Shown: positions 10,659 to 21,910, numbered from the stretch's first letter. The stretch: 64,000 bases of DNA from Reticulascus tulasneorum (GCA_001557505.1 LSAX01000003.1:3968001-4032000); one strand, 5' to 3'. Notes: a model not told the origin generated them from the letters alone. Translations and numbers: made by a program.

Positions 10659-11768
10659 TTGTGAAAGATTTCAGCTGTGACCTACTTGTTTCGTGAGTTC
10701 GAGAAACCTCTACTTGCTCGTCGTATTTATATGGCACAGTATCGTCATATTTGCCTATGAGCCCGTCCCATTATGTGGCGATTGACAAGAGAAACCTATT
10801 GTCTTTGAGGCCCCTTGATTCTTTGTTTAACGTCAGGGACAGCTCTTTGCAACAACACAGGTATTTTGGTTTTAGGTCCAAACGTCTTGGAGAGTTATCC
10901 CGCCCTGGCCGTCTTTGTTCAACTCTAGGGCTTAGCACGTCCCTGTACCGTGCTGAGGTGATTGGGTGCCTTTGAACCGTGAGATATCAGAAACCGATGA
11001 AGTGTAGAAATCCTTGATGGGCACTGTCCAAAACCTTCGCATGGCCACCGGTGTTCAAGTTCCATCTCGTTTTGAAACTATTCAAATTTGTGACACTAGA
11101 TAGCAAGTTGAGAGACCTTTTCATCGACGTAATCAAGGAGGTATGCTATGGAACGGAAGGGGGCAAATCCATACTTGGTTAGATTTATCTCAACTCTGAA
11201 TTTCAGCGCTTACAACATGCAGATGTGGTGCTATCCTTCGAATCCTTCGATTCACTGTTTCCCGGCACTGGCTCGCAGGCGTCACTTCCATTCCCTTCCA
11301 TGTCATCGAATGATCAAGGAGGTCTTCTTGTGCCTGGGCCAGAACCACCGGAGCCTTCACGTAATGTCAAATCACAGCCCGAGCTGGCTGAATCGTTGCT
11401 GATTACATCTTAGCCAAATTTTTGTGAGTATTCGGGAGCGCCGGTAGAAACTCTGTCATTTATGGGGCACTCGCCCTTCCTCAAGGGCCTTGAGAATAGC
11501 AAGCTACGGCTCTGGGAGAGAACACGAGACGACCCCTTGAACACTACCGGTTGCATCAAGGCGCTCATTCCACTGGATGTGACAGATGATATTACAATTG
11601 TGATCAAGACGGGGTGGGCAGAGGGCTGGAATATCATCGTTGGGGGACTTCATCCTCAAACCGTGACGGAATATCCAATATTCCCCTCCACCCCAGAAAC
11701 ACAAATGCGAATTCTAGCAGAATAACAAAACAATGCCCGAGCAATGTCGCCGTCCACCTGCCTCGAAG
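10659..11768. other. intergenic, no supported gene
   Basis: Plus-strand frames at 11225-11413 and 11462-11725 are open for 60-87 codons but show no recognisable motif, no signal peptide and no convincing splice partners. They may be remnants or chance. Confidence 0.45.
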
Positions 11769-12109
11769 TCAAGTCTTGAAAACTACAGTGACGTCATTCA
11801 CAAAGACTTTGGTCCCTTTCGAGACTCGCTTTCCCTCAAGTCCAGTGTCGATGCCTGCCCATGTCGCCTTGGTTTGGCCAGGTGGGGCAATCATGATTGT
11901 TTTACCCTTTGCTATCACCAAGACCTGACTATCCACAACGAAAGTATGGTGGCCGATAATCTGTCTTTCAGTTCCTGCTAGAGCATCATCAGGCGCAGAC
12001 ATCCTGATGCGGTGGTCGGTTTGGTTCGAACTGCTGGGTGTTGCAGCGTTTGTCCGATACTATGTATAGAGGTTAGACTCGAATGTAAAAACTCCAGCGT
12101 TGACATACT
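11769..12109 (-). CDS. doubtful gene or gene remnant
   Basis: On the minus strand a 97-codon exon (12059-11769) is preceded by a good 49-nt intron (gtatgt...acctctatacatag, 12108-12060). The exon upstream of it is open back to about 12153 (..TDGLWRLNDNI). The downstream exon contains GHHTFVVDSQVLVIAKGKTIMIA and a VFVNDVTVVF end, loosely like the beta-rich repeats of fungal surface proteins. No start codon, signal peptide or complete model could be placed. It could be the 3' part of a small secreted protein or a decayed copy. The coordinates cover only the supported part. Confidence 0.25.
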
Positions 12110-12832
12110 CGGATATTGTCGTTTAGGCGCCAAAGACCATCGGTCCGACACTAGTTTTGGTCTTGTCGCCGCATGAGGACTTTTGATTGTGTTGAGGTTA
12201 TCACTGCCCAACTTCCAGCGGTTGGTACCCTAGCTTGTAGATTTCATGCCCCAGCTACCTACCTAGGCTACGCACGTGTTTAGGCACCAAGTCAGGTCAC
12301 AACTTTCTCGTTTCATTCTGCCCCAATTCCGTGCGCCTCAGCTCGTGTTACCAAGCTGAGTCCGTGACTGATCATACGTACGTGTGTGCAGGCCATTCTG
12401 TCACGATTTGTCATGCTAGTTTGTCCTGCAAATTGTCTTGCCAACCCGTCGTGCAATTTGCCTCGCAAACTCCATGCTCGCAGGACGCCAACTGCCCTAG
12501 CTGGAATTTACATCACCGCCTTGCAGGTGACATTTAAGTTCCTAATCCTCACCATTCAGCGGATCAAGTGGCCAATAGTAGTGCGTATTGATACATCCCA
12601 TGGAATTCTATCTCCACGATGGACTTGAAGCGTTTGATCCGGAGACAAAAATGTAAGACGTGATATGCTGCGTAGCCTACAGATTCAATGACGTAACCAG
12701 ACGTCACTGCTAACGGACGATAAATACGAGATGTGTAGCATCTCTGGCATCATATACACAGCCTAGCATAAACACAAGTTAATATTTGCATGAAATATTA
12801 AATTGTCGGATCTGTAAATCAATACAAGTATT
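12110..12832. other. intergenic, promoter of DUF1264 gene
   Basis: No gene was seen. A pyrimidine- and AT-rich leader precedes the ATG at 12833. Confidence 0.5.
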
Positions 12833-13602
12833 ATGGCATCACTTCCAGTTACCAATGAAGCGACTGGCGAGCCAACGTCGACGAAGAACAGGGTGTTGCT
12901 CGCAGGTGCCGCAGCGACTCAGGTATGGCATGTAGCATTAACATTGCTAGCACCGTTTGCTGACTCCATCAAGGATTTTACGCCCACGAAGAACATATGC
13001 GCTCATCTAAATGCATTCCATGCCTACGCCTCCGACCCTACTCGCTTCGTTGAGACAAACCATTACTGTGGACACCTCAATAATGACGTCCGACAATGCA
13101 TCCTGTATGATAGCCCTGAGCCGAATGCGAGAATCATCGGCATCGAGTACATGGTCACACCGGAGCTGTACGAGACTCTAGAGCCAGAGGAGCGCAAACT
13201 CTGGCACAGCCATGTCTATGAAGTGAAGTCGGGGATGCTTATTATGCCTCAGCCATCACTCCCGGACATTGTGTGGGAGGCGGCGGAGAACAAAGAGATG
13301 GAGGAGGTTGTACGCTTATACGGAAAAGTGTACCATCTCTGGCAGGTTGACAAGGGGCATAAGCTTCCGCTCGGGGAACCGCAGCTTATGACCAGTTTCA
13401 CGGCGCCTGGCCAGTTTGACTTTGACGCGGTGGTTGGCGAGAGGGACAGACGATTTAAGACGGATTACAAGAGGAAGCAGGAGGTCCGGCAGTCCATCCA
13501 GGAGCCGCCCATCCATCCTGGTCAGTCGCGACTTGTCATCCCAACCTTGCATCTCACGTAACTGACAAATATGCAGACGCAGACCATGCATGGAAGTCTT
13601 GA
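12833..13602 (+). CDS. DUF1264 (oil-body-associated type) protein
   Basis: Exons 12833-13520 and 13577-13602 flank a 56-nt intron and give 237 aa. The short second exon supplies the last eight residues (ADHAWKS after a split Asp), matching the usual HPDADHAWK-type ending of this family. Diagnostic blocks are KNICAHLNAFHAYASDPTR, VETNHYCGHLN, QCILYDSPEPNARIIGIEYM, ERKLWHSHVYEVKSGML and YGKVYHLWQVD...LPLGEPQLM. Plant members associate with oil bodies. Fungal members are cytosolic or lipid-droplet proteins of unknown biochemistry, so a lipid-droplet role here is inference from the family. Confidence 0.9.
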
Positions 13603-15076
13603 AGCGCCCGTGTAAGGTATAATCGTGAGCAAGTTGAGTTTGATCACTGCGATGTTTTAGAGCAAACGTTTTGGTAGCGATGGCCAGGTGGTGGGCACAC
13701 TAGAACACCTGCGAGTCAAGTGCATGATAATTAGTCTGAATTATGGAGTCGCGTGAGACATGATTGTGGATTTTTTCAACAATGCCAACGCCGAAGGGCC
13801 CCCATTTGGGTCGGCTTTGCTGTCTCAAGACGATGTCGAAACAATCTAGATGAATTCGACCCACTACCCACTATCGAATGATGTTGCCGCCCACTTGACG
13901 TCCTCTAGGCCGATGTGGTTGTCGTCGTAAAGCCATGGATGAAACAGCGAACATATCCCCGTCTTCGTCATCATGTCATCGTCTTCCCGCAGGGATCGAT
14001 GCCCCCCTTGTGGAAATCTTGTGGATCTCGGTTCGTCTTTCCTTGACGGAGAATTTGGAGTGTGCCGTTAGATCGCTGATCACCATGCGAGTCACCGCCA
14101 TCCAAATGCGTCGGGAATACACCACCACATCCCGCGCTGAGAGCTCTGGCCCACCATCTCCCAAGGCTTATCCGCAACAAAACACCCGCAGAGGCAGATC
14201 GTACGACATTTGCTCATCTCAATCATTGAAAGAAACGAGTGTTCCCCCACCAAAAAAAAAACCACCCTTTGAGATGGAACTCTAACTGCTCACTTCCCTC
14301 ACTGCCATCCAGGATATTTCTCCGTAGTAGGATCTTTTCGGCTCTGCTTCTAGAGCCGCCTGCTGGTCGACAAATGCGCTACATGCTCTTGGCAGCTGTT
14401 TCAAGCCGAATTCCATGTTTTCCTCAGTGCAACGAAGGGGTGACCCTGCAAGCATTCGCCTCATGATTCGGTTTCTCAAAACCTGACTGTCATCCGTACA
14501 TACGACGTGCTTTGATGGAACCAGAAATATTGGTGGACTATCCTAAACCATGGACATGTCCACGGAGTCCTGGCACCTTCTGGTACGCACCCTTACCGTC
14601 TCACTAATATGGGGTAAGGGACCCTCGCTCAACTGGGTCCGATGTCTAAAAGTGTCCATGCTGCTGCACACAAAGTGGGCCAGCCGCTCATCCTAGGCAC
14701 ATAGTCTCCACACTGGCGTTGGATCGGGGATGCTTTCATGTCTGGCAACGGTAAAAGCTCGCTGGAGCGGGGGGGAGACTAGAGTGCCAACTCCACCCGA
14801 CGGAAACATGAACGTAGCTATGCGACCGAACTTGTTGCAGATGATCTGATCAGATCAACGCACATACTATGGAACGCTTGGTGGCCATGCCAGCCAGGGA
14901 CGTGTATAAGATGACCAAGACTCGTATACAGCTGACCTATTTCATCCTGTCTTCACCCTTTACTCGGCTTTCTTTCGCTCACAATCTCTCTTTGTACCCA
15001 TTCCGTTCTTTGTTTCCATTTCTTCCATTCCTTTCCTTCTCGTGCTGGCACTTGTACAAGTTCTCTGTGAGACATT
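13603..15076. other. intergenic, long promoter and pyrimidine-rich leader
   Basis: No supported gene. Positions about 14930-15060 are strongly C/T-rich (ctttctttcgctcaca, tttccatttcttccattcc), which is typical of the leader of a highly expressed fungal gene, here the Egh16-like gene at 15077. Confidence 0.55.
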
Positions 15077-16302
15077 ATGCATTCTTTCGTGGAGATCCTT
15101 TCATTCGCAGCAGTGCTGTCGGTGGCTCGAGGCCATGGAGTTATCCTTAATGCCCAAGGAGATGCTGGGTCTCCAGCGAGTGTAGGCTTCCAAGGTAGGA
15201 TGAATAATCAACGATCACTGCCGAGACAATTACTTACGCTTCTCAGTCTCTCCAGAACTCGCCCGGAACTGTACGAGCATCAACCCCTGTCAACAGGATG
15301 CGACTCTCATCCGTGACGCCGAGATCAACGCCAATATTGTGAATGAGTGCGGCAGAACCGAGTTGACAGGCAACATCGATGTTGGCGAGAACACCGAGAA
15401 TGCACTCGCCGCTGGCGCTGTGACTCAAGTGTCTGCAGGCAGTGAGCTCACCGTCACTATTCACCAAGTCAATGCGGACGGTGCTGGCCCCTACGTGTGT
15501 GACATGGACCCAACAAGCAACTCGCTCGGGGCTACCGGTCAAATCCCTCTAGAAGTAACCAACAACGTGCCCGGAGTAAATGGTTTCTCGCAAGCAAAAG
15601 CTCAAGCATTTGATATCAACGTCAAGATGCCAGCAAACTTTACTTGTACTGGAGGTTGGTTTATTGCCTGCATCCATGTCATGCTTCGGCCGAGCACTAA
15701 CAACTGTAGCCTCAACTGGCAATGTTTGCACCATCAGGTGTCGCAACAACGCCTTGGCTGGGCCCTTTGGCGGCTGCTTCGCCGTCCAACAAACCGACAC
15801 CGCTGAGAAAACCAATGTCGCCAGTGAGATTTCTACTCTGAAGGATCTTGACACCGTCCTTAAGCAAACCGAACTAAACCAAGCCGACTTGCCCGCAGCA
15901 GTCTCAGCCATCCAGAACGCGGGTTCGGACACAGCGCTGCAGAACCTAGCAGTCGCCAACTCTATCTTAGGCGTCACCATCACAAGCAAGGCATCGCCCG
16001 TGCAGACTCCGGACCTACCAGCTGTTGTGGATGCAGCACCGGCCGCTACTACTACCGCGGCTACTAGTGGCAATGGCACTGCCAATGCCGGGGCTGCGAC
16101 AGGAGACAAGGCCAACAACGACAACGCTGCGGACGATGCTGCAGCCGACGATGATGCGGCTACAGGAAATGACGCGGCGACTGGGAATGGCCGTGGCCGT
16201 GGTCAGAATGGAAATGGGAACGGCCGAGGAGGAAACGGGAACGGAAGGGGGAACAACAACAAGCGTGGATTCTTGAAGTGGGGCAAGAGAGCTGCTAACT
16301 GA
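15077..16302 (+). CDS. Egh16/MAS-like appressorium-associated secreted protein
   Basis: Exons 15077-15194, 15247-15654 and 15710-16302 (introns of 52 and 55 nt) give 372 aa. A signal peptide (1-19) is followed by GHGVILNAQGDAGSPASVGFQV, the hallmark start of the Egh16/gas1/MAS family (DUF3129). Then come RNCTSINPCQQDATLIRDAEI, a beta-rich core with CTG...CTIRCRNN.LAGPFGGC, and a Leu/Gln-rich segment. Family members are secreted and expressed in appressoria of powdery mildew and rice blast. The C-terminal 90 residues are unlike the core: an Ala/Asp/Asn/Gly low-complexity spacer, an RG/NG-rich run, and then KR-GFLKW-GKR before AAN (residues 360-372). The dibasic-flanked peptide ending in GKR looks like a Kex2-released peptide; whether it is released is unknown. 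Confidence 0.88.
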
Positions 16303-16694
16303 TAGCTCTCGGTAGATGAGAGAACTGAATTTCATGGTAGATAGGTTTGAGCAGCACTGCGACGCAAATTTCGACAGAGATTGCCGCTGATGTACGCGTT
16401 TACTGTACATATTTACGAAGATACTGGGGCATTCAAAACCAATACATGCGCTAGTACCTTCTAATTGTCTAATTCTGATGAGTGTTTTGCGAATGAAGGA
16501 TCGCAGAGTTGGAAATACGAAATTCGGAGCCAAGTCCAGAATGATCTGAGTTGAGATAAACTCATGAGTGAGAAGAGACTTTCATATAACATACAAAGCT
16601 TTCTGATGAATCCCCGTCATATATCATACAAATCACCAAGTGACTGATTATTACATCAGCTTTTTAAGCCACCAAGCAACTTAAATCCCTGCGG
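16303..16694. other. convergent 3' region
   Basis: No gene; AT-rich 3' flanks of the Egh16-like gene and the minus-strand gene at 16695. Confidence 0.55.
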
Positions 16695-17186
16695 TCATTG
16701 AGTACCCTCTCGTCGTTCACGAAGTCTTCTTTCAGCACCGAGCAACATGATAGGAAGCACCCAGCGATGAAAAACGGAGACTGGCGACCAAGTAACTTGA
16801 CCCAGCCAACGGTCGTAATGCAGGAACGTTCCCACTGACACCTCATCATCGCTTGTTTGGAACAGGATATTGGCACTGAGAAACCATGACCTAGTCTCCA
16901 GCCGGATCCAGTCTTTTCCACGGGCGCCAATTTCCCATCCTCCCACGGTGGTTGGGGAGGACGATCTGCTAAGTTGGAAACCGAGAATACCACCCCAGAT
17001 TAATCGTTGGGCGAAACCAGGAGCGTTGCCCAGCATTGCGCGAGCCCATTGCTCTGGTGTTGCATATTCGTTGGTTATGAGCCTGAAACGGTCGGCGTAC
17101 GAGAGAGTGGACAGAGACGAAAGCTCTCGAAATGAAGGCGGGATCTGATGTATTCCTATACTACTCTGTATGGAATTGTCGGGCAT
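16695..17186 (-). CDS. DUF2867-like protein
   Basis: A single 163-aa frame starts with ATG at 17186. The lead LSTLSYADRFRL, then ATPEQWARAMLGNAPGFAQRLIW, GWEIG, ETRSWFLSANILFQ and VGTFLHYDRWLGQVTWSPVSVFHRWVLPIML match the plan of DUF2867 proteins. In those, a DYxDxF start is followed by an ApeWaramfg helix and a beta-rich SRPBCC-like fold. There is no signal peptide; the late hydrophobic segment is part of the fold rather than a clear membrane span. Function is unknown in the family. The basic tail (ERRLRERREG) is short. Confidence 0.65.
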   Translation of the reverse strand: MPDNSIQSSIGIHQIPPSFRELSSLSTLSYADRFRLITNEYATPEQWARAMLGNAPGFAQRLIWGGILGFQLSRSSSPTTVGGWEIGARGKDWIRLETRSWFLSANILFQTSDDEVSVGTFLHYDRWLGQVTWSPVSVFHRWVLPIMLLGAERRLRERREGTQ

Positions 17187-18172
17187 ATTGGTGTACTGGC
17201 TGTAAATGCTGACTTATTGGATGTTCTGGCTGTACAACTATGTTGGCATATAATAGCAGATTGCCTAGACGTCCTTGACTAAAGACCTTGCGAAGCACCA
17301 GACGACCGGGAGTGCGGGTTACTCGTCTTTATCGCAGAAATCGGCTGTATGCAGCTAGTTTAGCAACTTTGTGGCGCCTGTAAGCCCGCAACACCAACGG
17401 TCAAATTGTTGGTCCGGCAAGTCCAGCGGAACGAACCAGAATGCCATCCTAAGGTTTGGCGAAGCGACTCCTGATTTAGAAAAAGGATTAGAGATACGCT
17501 ACTAGCCCAGGCTTTAGAACCCGATAGTCAGCCATCATAAAGCCGAGGGCAAGCAGGCAAAGATATTGGTGCAAGTGATGGTGCTTTATTAGGAGAGGCT
17601 CCCCGGATGCGTTCTGCGCACACCGAAAGTCCATGAAGACCTCCGATGAAGCATAGGACAATAAGAATCCACAAAACAAACTTACATTTGCTTCCAGAAT
17701 GCGAGTGAATTGGTTTTGATAGCTCACCAACTGCACAGAGCCGTTGCTTATGGTCTCGACGATTGCAGTGTGACCTACTTGCTAATATCACAGCAAACAG
17801 GCCAGTGACGGTCGTTCGATACGGACTTTTCTCATCAGTCTTAGATTTGTTATTATACAGGATACGAACAATCTTGCAATAGATTCGAATCATCTATGAT
17901 GGGTAGTTGTAGGTTGAGGCTTACATCATATGCATACCCAGGCTGGGTAAGGTGTCTGTGCTCAATGCACGAGGTGGTCCATAGCCCGAAAAACAGACAG
18001 GGGTCTTACTCTGGTATTCTGAAAGGCCTCCGTCTCCATCGCCCCATCGTTTCAATTCACTTCATAACTCGCCTCTCATCAAACGGACACTTAACGAACG
18101 GACAGTTAACAAACGGCTAGCAACCGCGCCCAAAGATTGAGTTATGTCGTGAAGGCCGTCAATAATCTTGAG
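17187..18172. other. intergenic, with short tandem repeat
   Basis: A minus-strand frame at 17528-17893 starts with ATG and contains one hydrophobic stretch (FVLWILIVLCFIGGL), but nothing else supports it as a gene. A 15-nt tandem repeat lies at 18081-18119 just upstream of the HET gene. Confidence 0.4.
18081..18119. repeat. short tandem repeat, 15-nt unit x2.6
   Basis: Units aaacggacacttaac, gaacggacagttaac and a partial aaacggcta follow head to tail, 54-92 bp before the HET gene start at 18173. Confidence 0.75.
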
Positions 18173-20359
18173 ATGTCAAACCCGTATTGTTACGCATCCA
18201 TAGCGGATGGCCACATTCGACTGCTAGCCTTGCTACCTGGCGATGAATCGGATCCTCTCTGCTGTACAATCTTCTCTTCTGCATTGGACTCCCGACCTAA
18301 CTACGAAGCAATCTCGTACGCTTGGGGTGAACCCACATTTTCTGAGTCTCTTCTTGTTTCCACGCAGGAAATTGATACTCGACACGAACCAGCGTCTCAG
18401 AATACACGCTCAATCCCCATCACCCAACATCTCTCACGCCTGCTGCGCTGCCTGCGGGGAAATGATACTCCACGAATCCTGTGGGTTGATGCTGTCTGCA
18501 TCAATCAAGTTGATATTGCCGAGCGTAACGACCAGGTCCGCGTCATGCGCCAGGTCTACACCCTCGCCGATCGGGTTGTCATCTGGCTTGGAGTCGCCAG
18601 TGAAGACGGGTCCAGCGATCGGGCGTTACGTTTCCTGAAGAAAATGGCTATGCACAAGAAATACTACGGGCGGCAGTGTTGGATTGGGGATGAGCGTCAA
18701 GGATCGGACACAAGTTCGGAGTGCGGGGTTGGGGAGCATGCGATGGATGACGGTGCTGAAGACAATGGCGAAGAGGAGCCGGAGGAGGACGGGACTGAGA
18801 TTGGAGATGCAGACGAGCGGGGGCATTTGGTTGACGACGATGAGCACTCGGAGAGTAGTGTCGCGAACTCATCCACTACTTTGATTGATCGAAATCGAAC
18901 CAATGGCCAAGCGGAAGTGTCTATGCTTTATCGGCAATTTTTGGACTGGCTTGATCGCGTGCGGCGAGACCTTAGATGGAAGTGGTACATTCACGTTAAG
19001 TCTAGAACCTGGAACCCTGTCAGACGCTGGAAATATGCCAGAAGCTGGAAGAGAACGATGGAGGCGTTGGCTCGCAACCGAGCTCTCACAGGGCACCTCC
19101 AGTTTGGTATCCCGGTCCTGTACGAGAATGATCTATGTATCTTCTTCAGGGACCAGTTTCGGGAAGATTGGGAGGCTCTTGACTCTCTACTTGCGCGCCC
19201 TTGGTGGAATCGCACATGGGTAGTGCAGGAGGTATGGAGCAGCAGCGACAAGACACTGCTGCAATGCGGTCGAACAACTATCAAATGGAAAACATTTCAA
19301 AAGGGAATGGACTACGAGGAAGCATGGGATGATATGGGTGATCAGTTGAAGGGAACGGCCCGAGAAGCGCAATGGTCCGATCTAAAACGACGGTACGGCC
19401 TTGCCATCCATCTAAGCAAGAAGCGACTGGTAGACAGTAAGCTGTCCGATCTATTGTGGAATACATGGGATCGAGAAGCAACCGATCCGCGAGACAAGGT
19501 GTTTGCCATGCTGGGTTTGATAGGAGCCAATAATTCGGAAACTAATGGCAGAGATGCTCTGACCAAGGCAGACTACGCGAAGAGCATGGCACAGGTCTAT
19601 CGTGAGGCGGCCCGGGATATCATCAGCGGTGAGGATAGCCTTGATATCCTCCTTGCAGCGAGCGGTATCCGGCACAAGTCCGGGGGGCAGACTTTGCCCT
19701 CGTGGGTGCCGGACTGGCGACAAGAAGCAAATGCGGAAAGGCCAATGCTATTTGTGAATCGGCAGCGTCTCTGGACTCTCTACTTCACTGGCTCCATGAC
19801 AGCGGTCCACGTCAATGGGCATGGCTACTCCGCCTCCGGGGACGAAAAACCCGCCGTGCGATTCAGTTCCGAGATCGCGACGTTGCACACCAACGCAATC
19901 GCCATAGACGAGATCCAGTTCGTCGGTGAGCGGCAAGGTTCTGCCCCTATCAACGTCACGTCCGTCATTGACGATGCCTTCTCTGTTTCCAATAGGGCTG
20001 AACGCGAGGTGGGGAATAAAGCAGGTCAGCGCGAAGTCTACTCACTTGACGATATCAAAAAAGTTCTTGCTGCGGGAGGGCCGGGGGAGAAGTCCTATGA
20101 AGACGTCATCGGGAACACGATGCCACTCCGACGGTTCTTCATCACGGCGAAGAATCGGCATTTGTGTATAGGGCCAGCGTCCGCCCGGGAAGGGGATAAG
20201 ATCTTTCTCATTGCTGGTTGTAATTTCCCGATGGTCCTTCGGGAGACGGCGAGTGATGCCGGCGATGAGGTGGGATATGAGTTAGTTGGGGAAGCTTACG
20301 GTTCGTACATTCCTCGCCCTGAAATGGATATACTTTTCTGGACACTCGAACGATGCTAA
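18173..20359 (+). CDS. HET-domain protein with acidic insert
   Basis: A single exon of 728 aa; the first ATG of the open frame is at 18173. The heterokaryon-incompatibility domain is shown by YEAISYAWG (43-51), the RILWVDAVCINQ block (WVDAVCINQ 104-112), the ERNDQVRVMRQVY helix and VVIWLG. A low-complexity acidic insert (about 188-228, GEEEPEEDGTEIGDADER and neighbours) interrupts the domain before the LARPWWNRTWVVQEV block. WDREATDPRDKVFAMLGL is the usual downstream motif of this class (often annotated HET-6 or ankyrin/HET). HET proteins trigger programmed cell death on non-self recognition in some fungi; for this protein that role is inferred from the domain only. Confidence 0.88.
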   Translation: MSNPYCYASIADGHIRLLALLPGDESDPLCCTIFSSALDSRPNYEAISYAWGEPTFSESLLVSTQEIDTRHEPASQNTRSIPITQHLSRLLRCLRGNDTPRILWVDAVCINQVDIAERNDQVRVMRQVYTLADRVVIWLGVASEDGSSDRALRFLKKMAMHKKYYGRQCWIGDERQGSDTSSECGVGEHAMDDGAEDNGEEEPEEDGTEIGDADERGHLVDDDEHSESSVANSSTTLIDRNRTNGQAEVSMLYRQFLDWLDRVRRDLRWKWYIHVKSRTWNPVRRWKYARSWKRTMEALARNRALTGHLQFGIPVLYENDLCIFFRDQFREDWEALDSLLARPWWNRTWVVQEVWSSSDKTLLQCGRTTIKWKTFQKGMDYEEAWDDMGDQLKGTAREAQWSDLKRRYGLAIHLSKKRLVDSKLSDLLWNTWDREATDPRDKVFAMLGLIGANNSETNGRDALTKADYAKSMAQVYREAARDIISGEDSLDILLAASGIRHKSGGQTLPSWVPDWRQEANAERPMLFVNRQRLWTLYFTGSMTAVHVNGHGYSASGDEKPAVRFSSEIATLHTNAIAIDEIQFVGERQGSAPINVTSVIDDAFSVSNRAEREVGNKAGQREVYSLDDIKKVLAAGGPGEKSYEDVIGNTMPLRRFFITAKNRHLCIGPASAREGDKIFLIAGCNFPMVLRETASDAGDEVGYELVGEAYGSYIPRPEMDILFWTLERC

Positions 20360-21304
20360 CTGTGCGGCTGAAGTGCATGGAATCATGGCTGGAGAGGCGA
20401 TACAGAAGCTGAAGTCACGACCTTGGTGGTCCAGATGGTGGAAGGGACTGCGGCTAGTGCAATGGCAGGAGATCAGTATACATTAAACAAGTGCACAGGT
20501 TGGAGTTATTCCTAGACAGGAGCATAGCAGGCACGTAGTTCAAACTTTCATGAGGAGGTCAATTCCGGCCGGGACCATTTCATAAATCTCAGGAAGCTAT
20601 TCTCTGCATAGGTTAATGCCAGCACGCTCGTTACTGCGGCCGCCATCTTTCATGGCAAGCAAAGTCCACTATAGATGCCCGATCAAGCTTGGTCGTTTGT
20701 ATGGGCGTGAGCGCGACTCTTAACCTCGTATGCTCGTTTCAGCAGCATAACGGAAAGCGGCACGCTACGGCGGAGGAGCGGAAGAGAATGAGCTCCGGCA
20801 TGGCAAAAGACCAAGTTTAGTCATAATTGCTTTATAGCTTCGGCTGCTGCTATGAGAGAAATAGCCTATGAGTCACATTTTGGAGGATTGGGCTTGACTA
20901 TCATCGGGGGCTACGTCACAGTGCGGGCTGGGTGTGAAGTGCGTGCAACACCACCCAGCAAAAGTCCACCGATTGCTACGCACCTTCGATATCTGGCCTC
21001 CTCGTTGCATGCAACCAGCTGAATCTGCATCCCGCCGTCCATCGCGATGGCTAGATTGATGACCCGACCTACCTTATCAGGGCTTTGTGAGTCACTCGCT
21101 ATAAATATTCCGCAGTAGCTTCACGACGATGTCAAGCGAGAGTGAGTGCGCGCCCTTGCCCAGAACCCCGCACCTCTCACCTCAGACCATTTTAACATCG
21201 TTCGACCAGCTTAAAGTCTTGCACGAAGCTCCCAACTCTTGCCATTGATATCATTGACCTGGCCCTGAAGAAAACCTCTTACCTCAATTACCTCCATCTC
21301 AAAA
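20360..21304. other. intergenic, no supported gene
   Basis: No open frame with recognisable content. The last 200 bases form the promoter and leader of the GFA-type gene. Confidence 0.55.
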
Positions 21305-21910
21305 ATGACTGAACCGACAGCAATCCGCCGCCCGTACAGAGGCTCATGCCATTGCGGCGCCACCAAATATATCATGTTCCTCACCTTTCCGCACTCACCA
21401 GTCCGCAAAGGAACGAACCCAGTCCAGCGGCTCTACCGCTGCAACTGCACAACATGCCATAAAGCAGGCATCATGCATGTGCGCCCCGCTTCCAATCACG
21501 ACGACTTCCTGCTGCTGTCGCCTTTGGATCCCTTTACCTCGCTTGGGGATTACACGTGCTTTGACAAGAAGCTGCATTTCTTCTTCTGTAAGAGTTGTGG
21601 AATGAGATGCTTCACCTTTATGGGCGAGGGCCAAGTTTCCGAGGTTGATCTTGAAGCGCTGGGTGTCAAGCCAAAGGACGGCGAGAAAGAAGGGGAGGAT
21701 TCGAAGACGAAGGTCTGGAGAGCGCAGGAGGGCGGTGGTCGTGTGTATTTGAGCGTTAATGGGTACTCACTTGACGCAGGACAGGAAGGTTTGGATTTGA
21801 GGGAGTGGACGGAGAACAAATGGCTCGAGTATATAGACTGTTTGGATCTCGATGGGACGGGAATGAAGGCTAGCCAGTTTGATAGACCTCATGAGGGTGG
21901 CGCTTATTGA
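21305..21910 (+). CDS. GFA/CENP-V-type zinc-binding protein
   Basis: A single exon of 201 aa. The metal-binding plan of the GFA (glutathione-dependent formaldehyde-activating enzyme-like) fold is complete: GSCHCGA (C15, C17), YRCNCTTCHKAG (C46, C48, C51) and FFCKSCGMRCF (C95, C98). The loop LSPLDPFTSLGDYTCFDKKLHFFFC is typical. The C-terminal 80 residues carry a charged linker (KDGEKEGEDSKTK) and a conserved-looking NGYSLDAGQEGLDLREWTENKW. Members bind two zincs; a true glutathione-formaldehyde activity is established for few of them, so the substrate is not assigned. No signal peptide. Confidence 0.88.
   Translation: MTEPTAIRRPYRGSCHCGATKYIMFLTFPHSPVRKGTNPVQRLYRCNCTTCHKAGIMHVRPASNHDDFLLLSPLDPFTSLGDYTCFDKKLHFFFCKSCGMRCFTFMGEGQVSEVDLEALGVKPKDGEKEGEDSKTKVWRAQEGGGRVYLSVNGYSLDAGQEGLDLREWTENKWLEYIDCLDLDGTGMKASQFDRPHEGGAY

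Noticed and set aside
15549..16124. Long minus-strand frame opposite the Egh16-like gene
   Set aside because: It mirrors the Ala/Asn/Asp-rich coding bias of the plus-strand gene and has no motif of its own.
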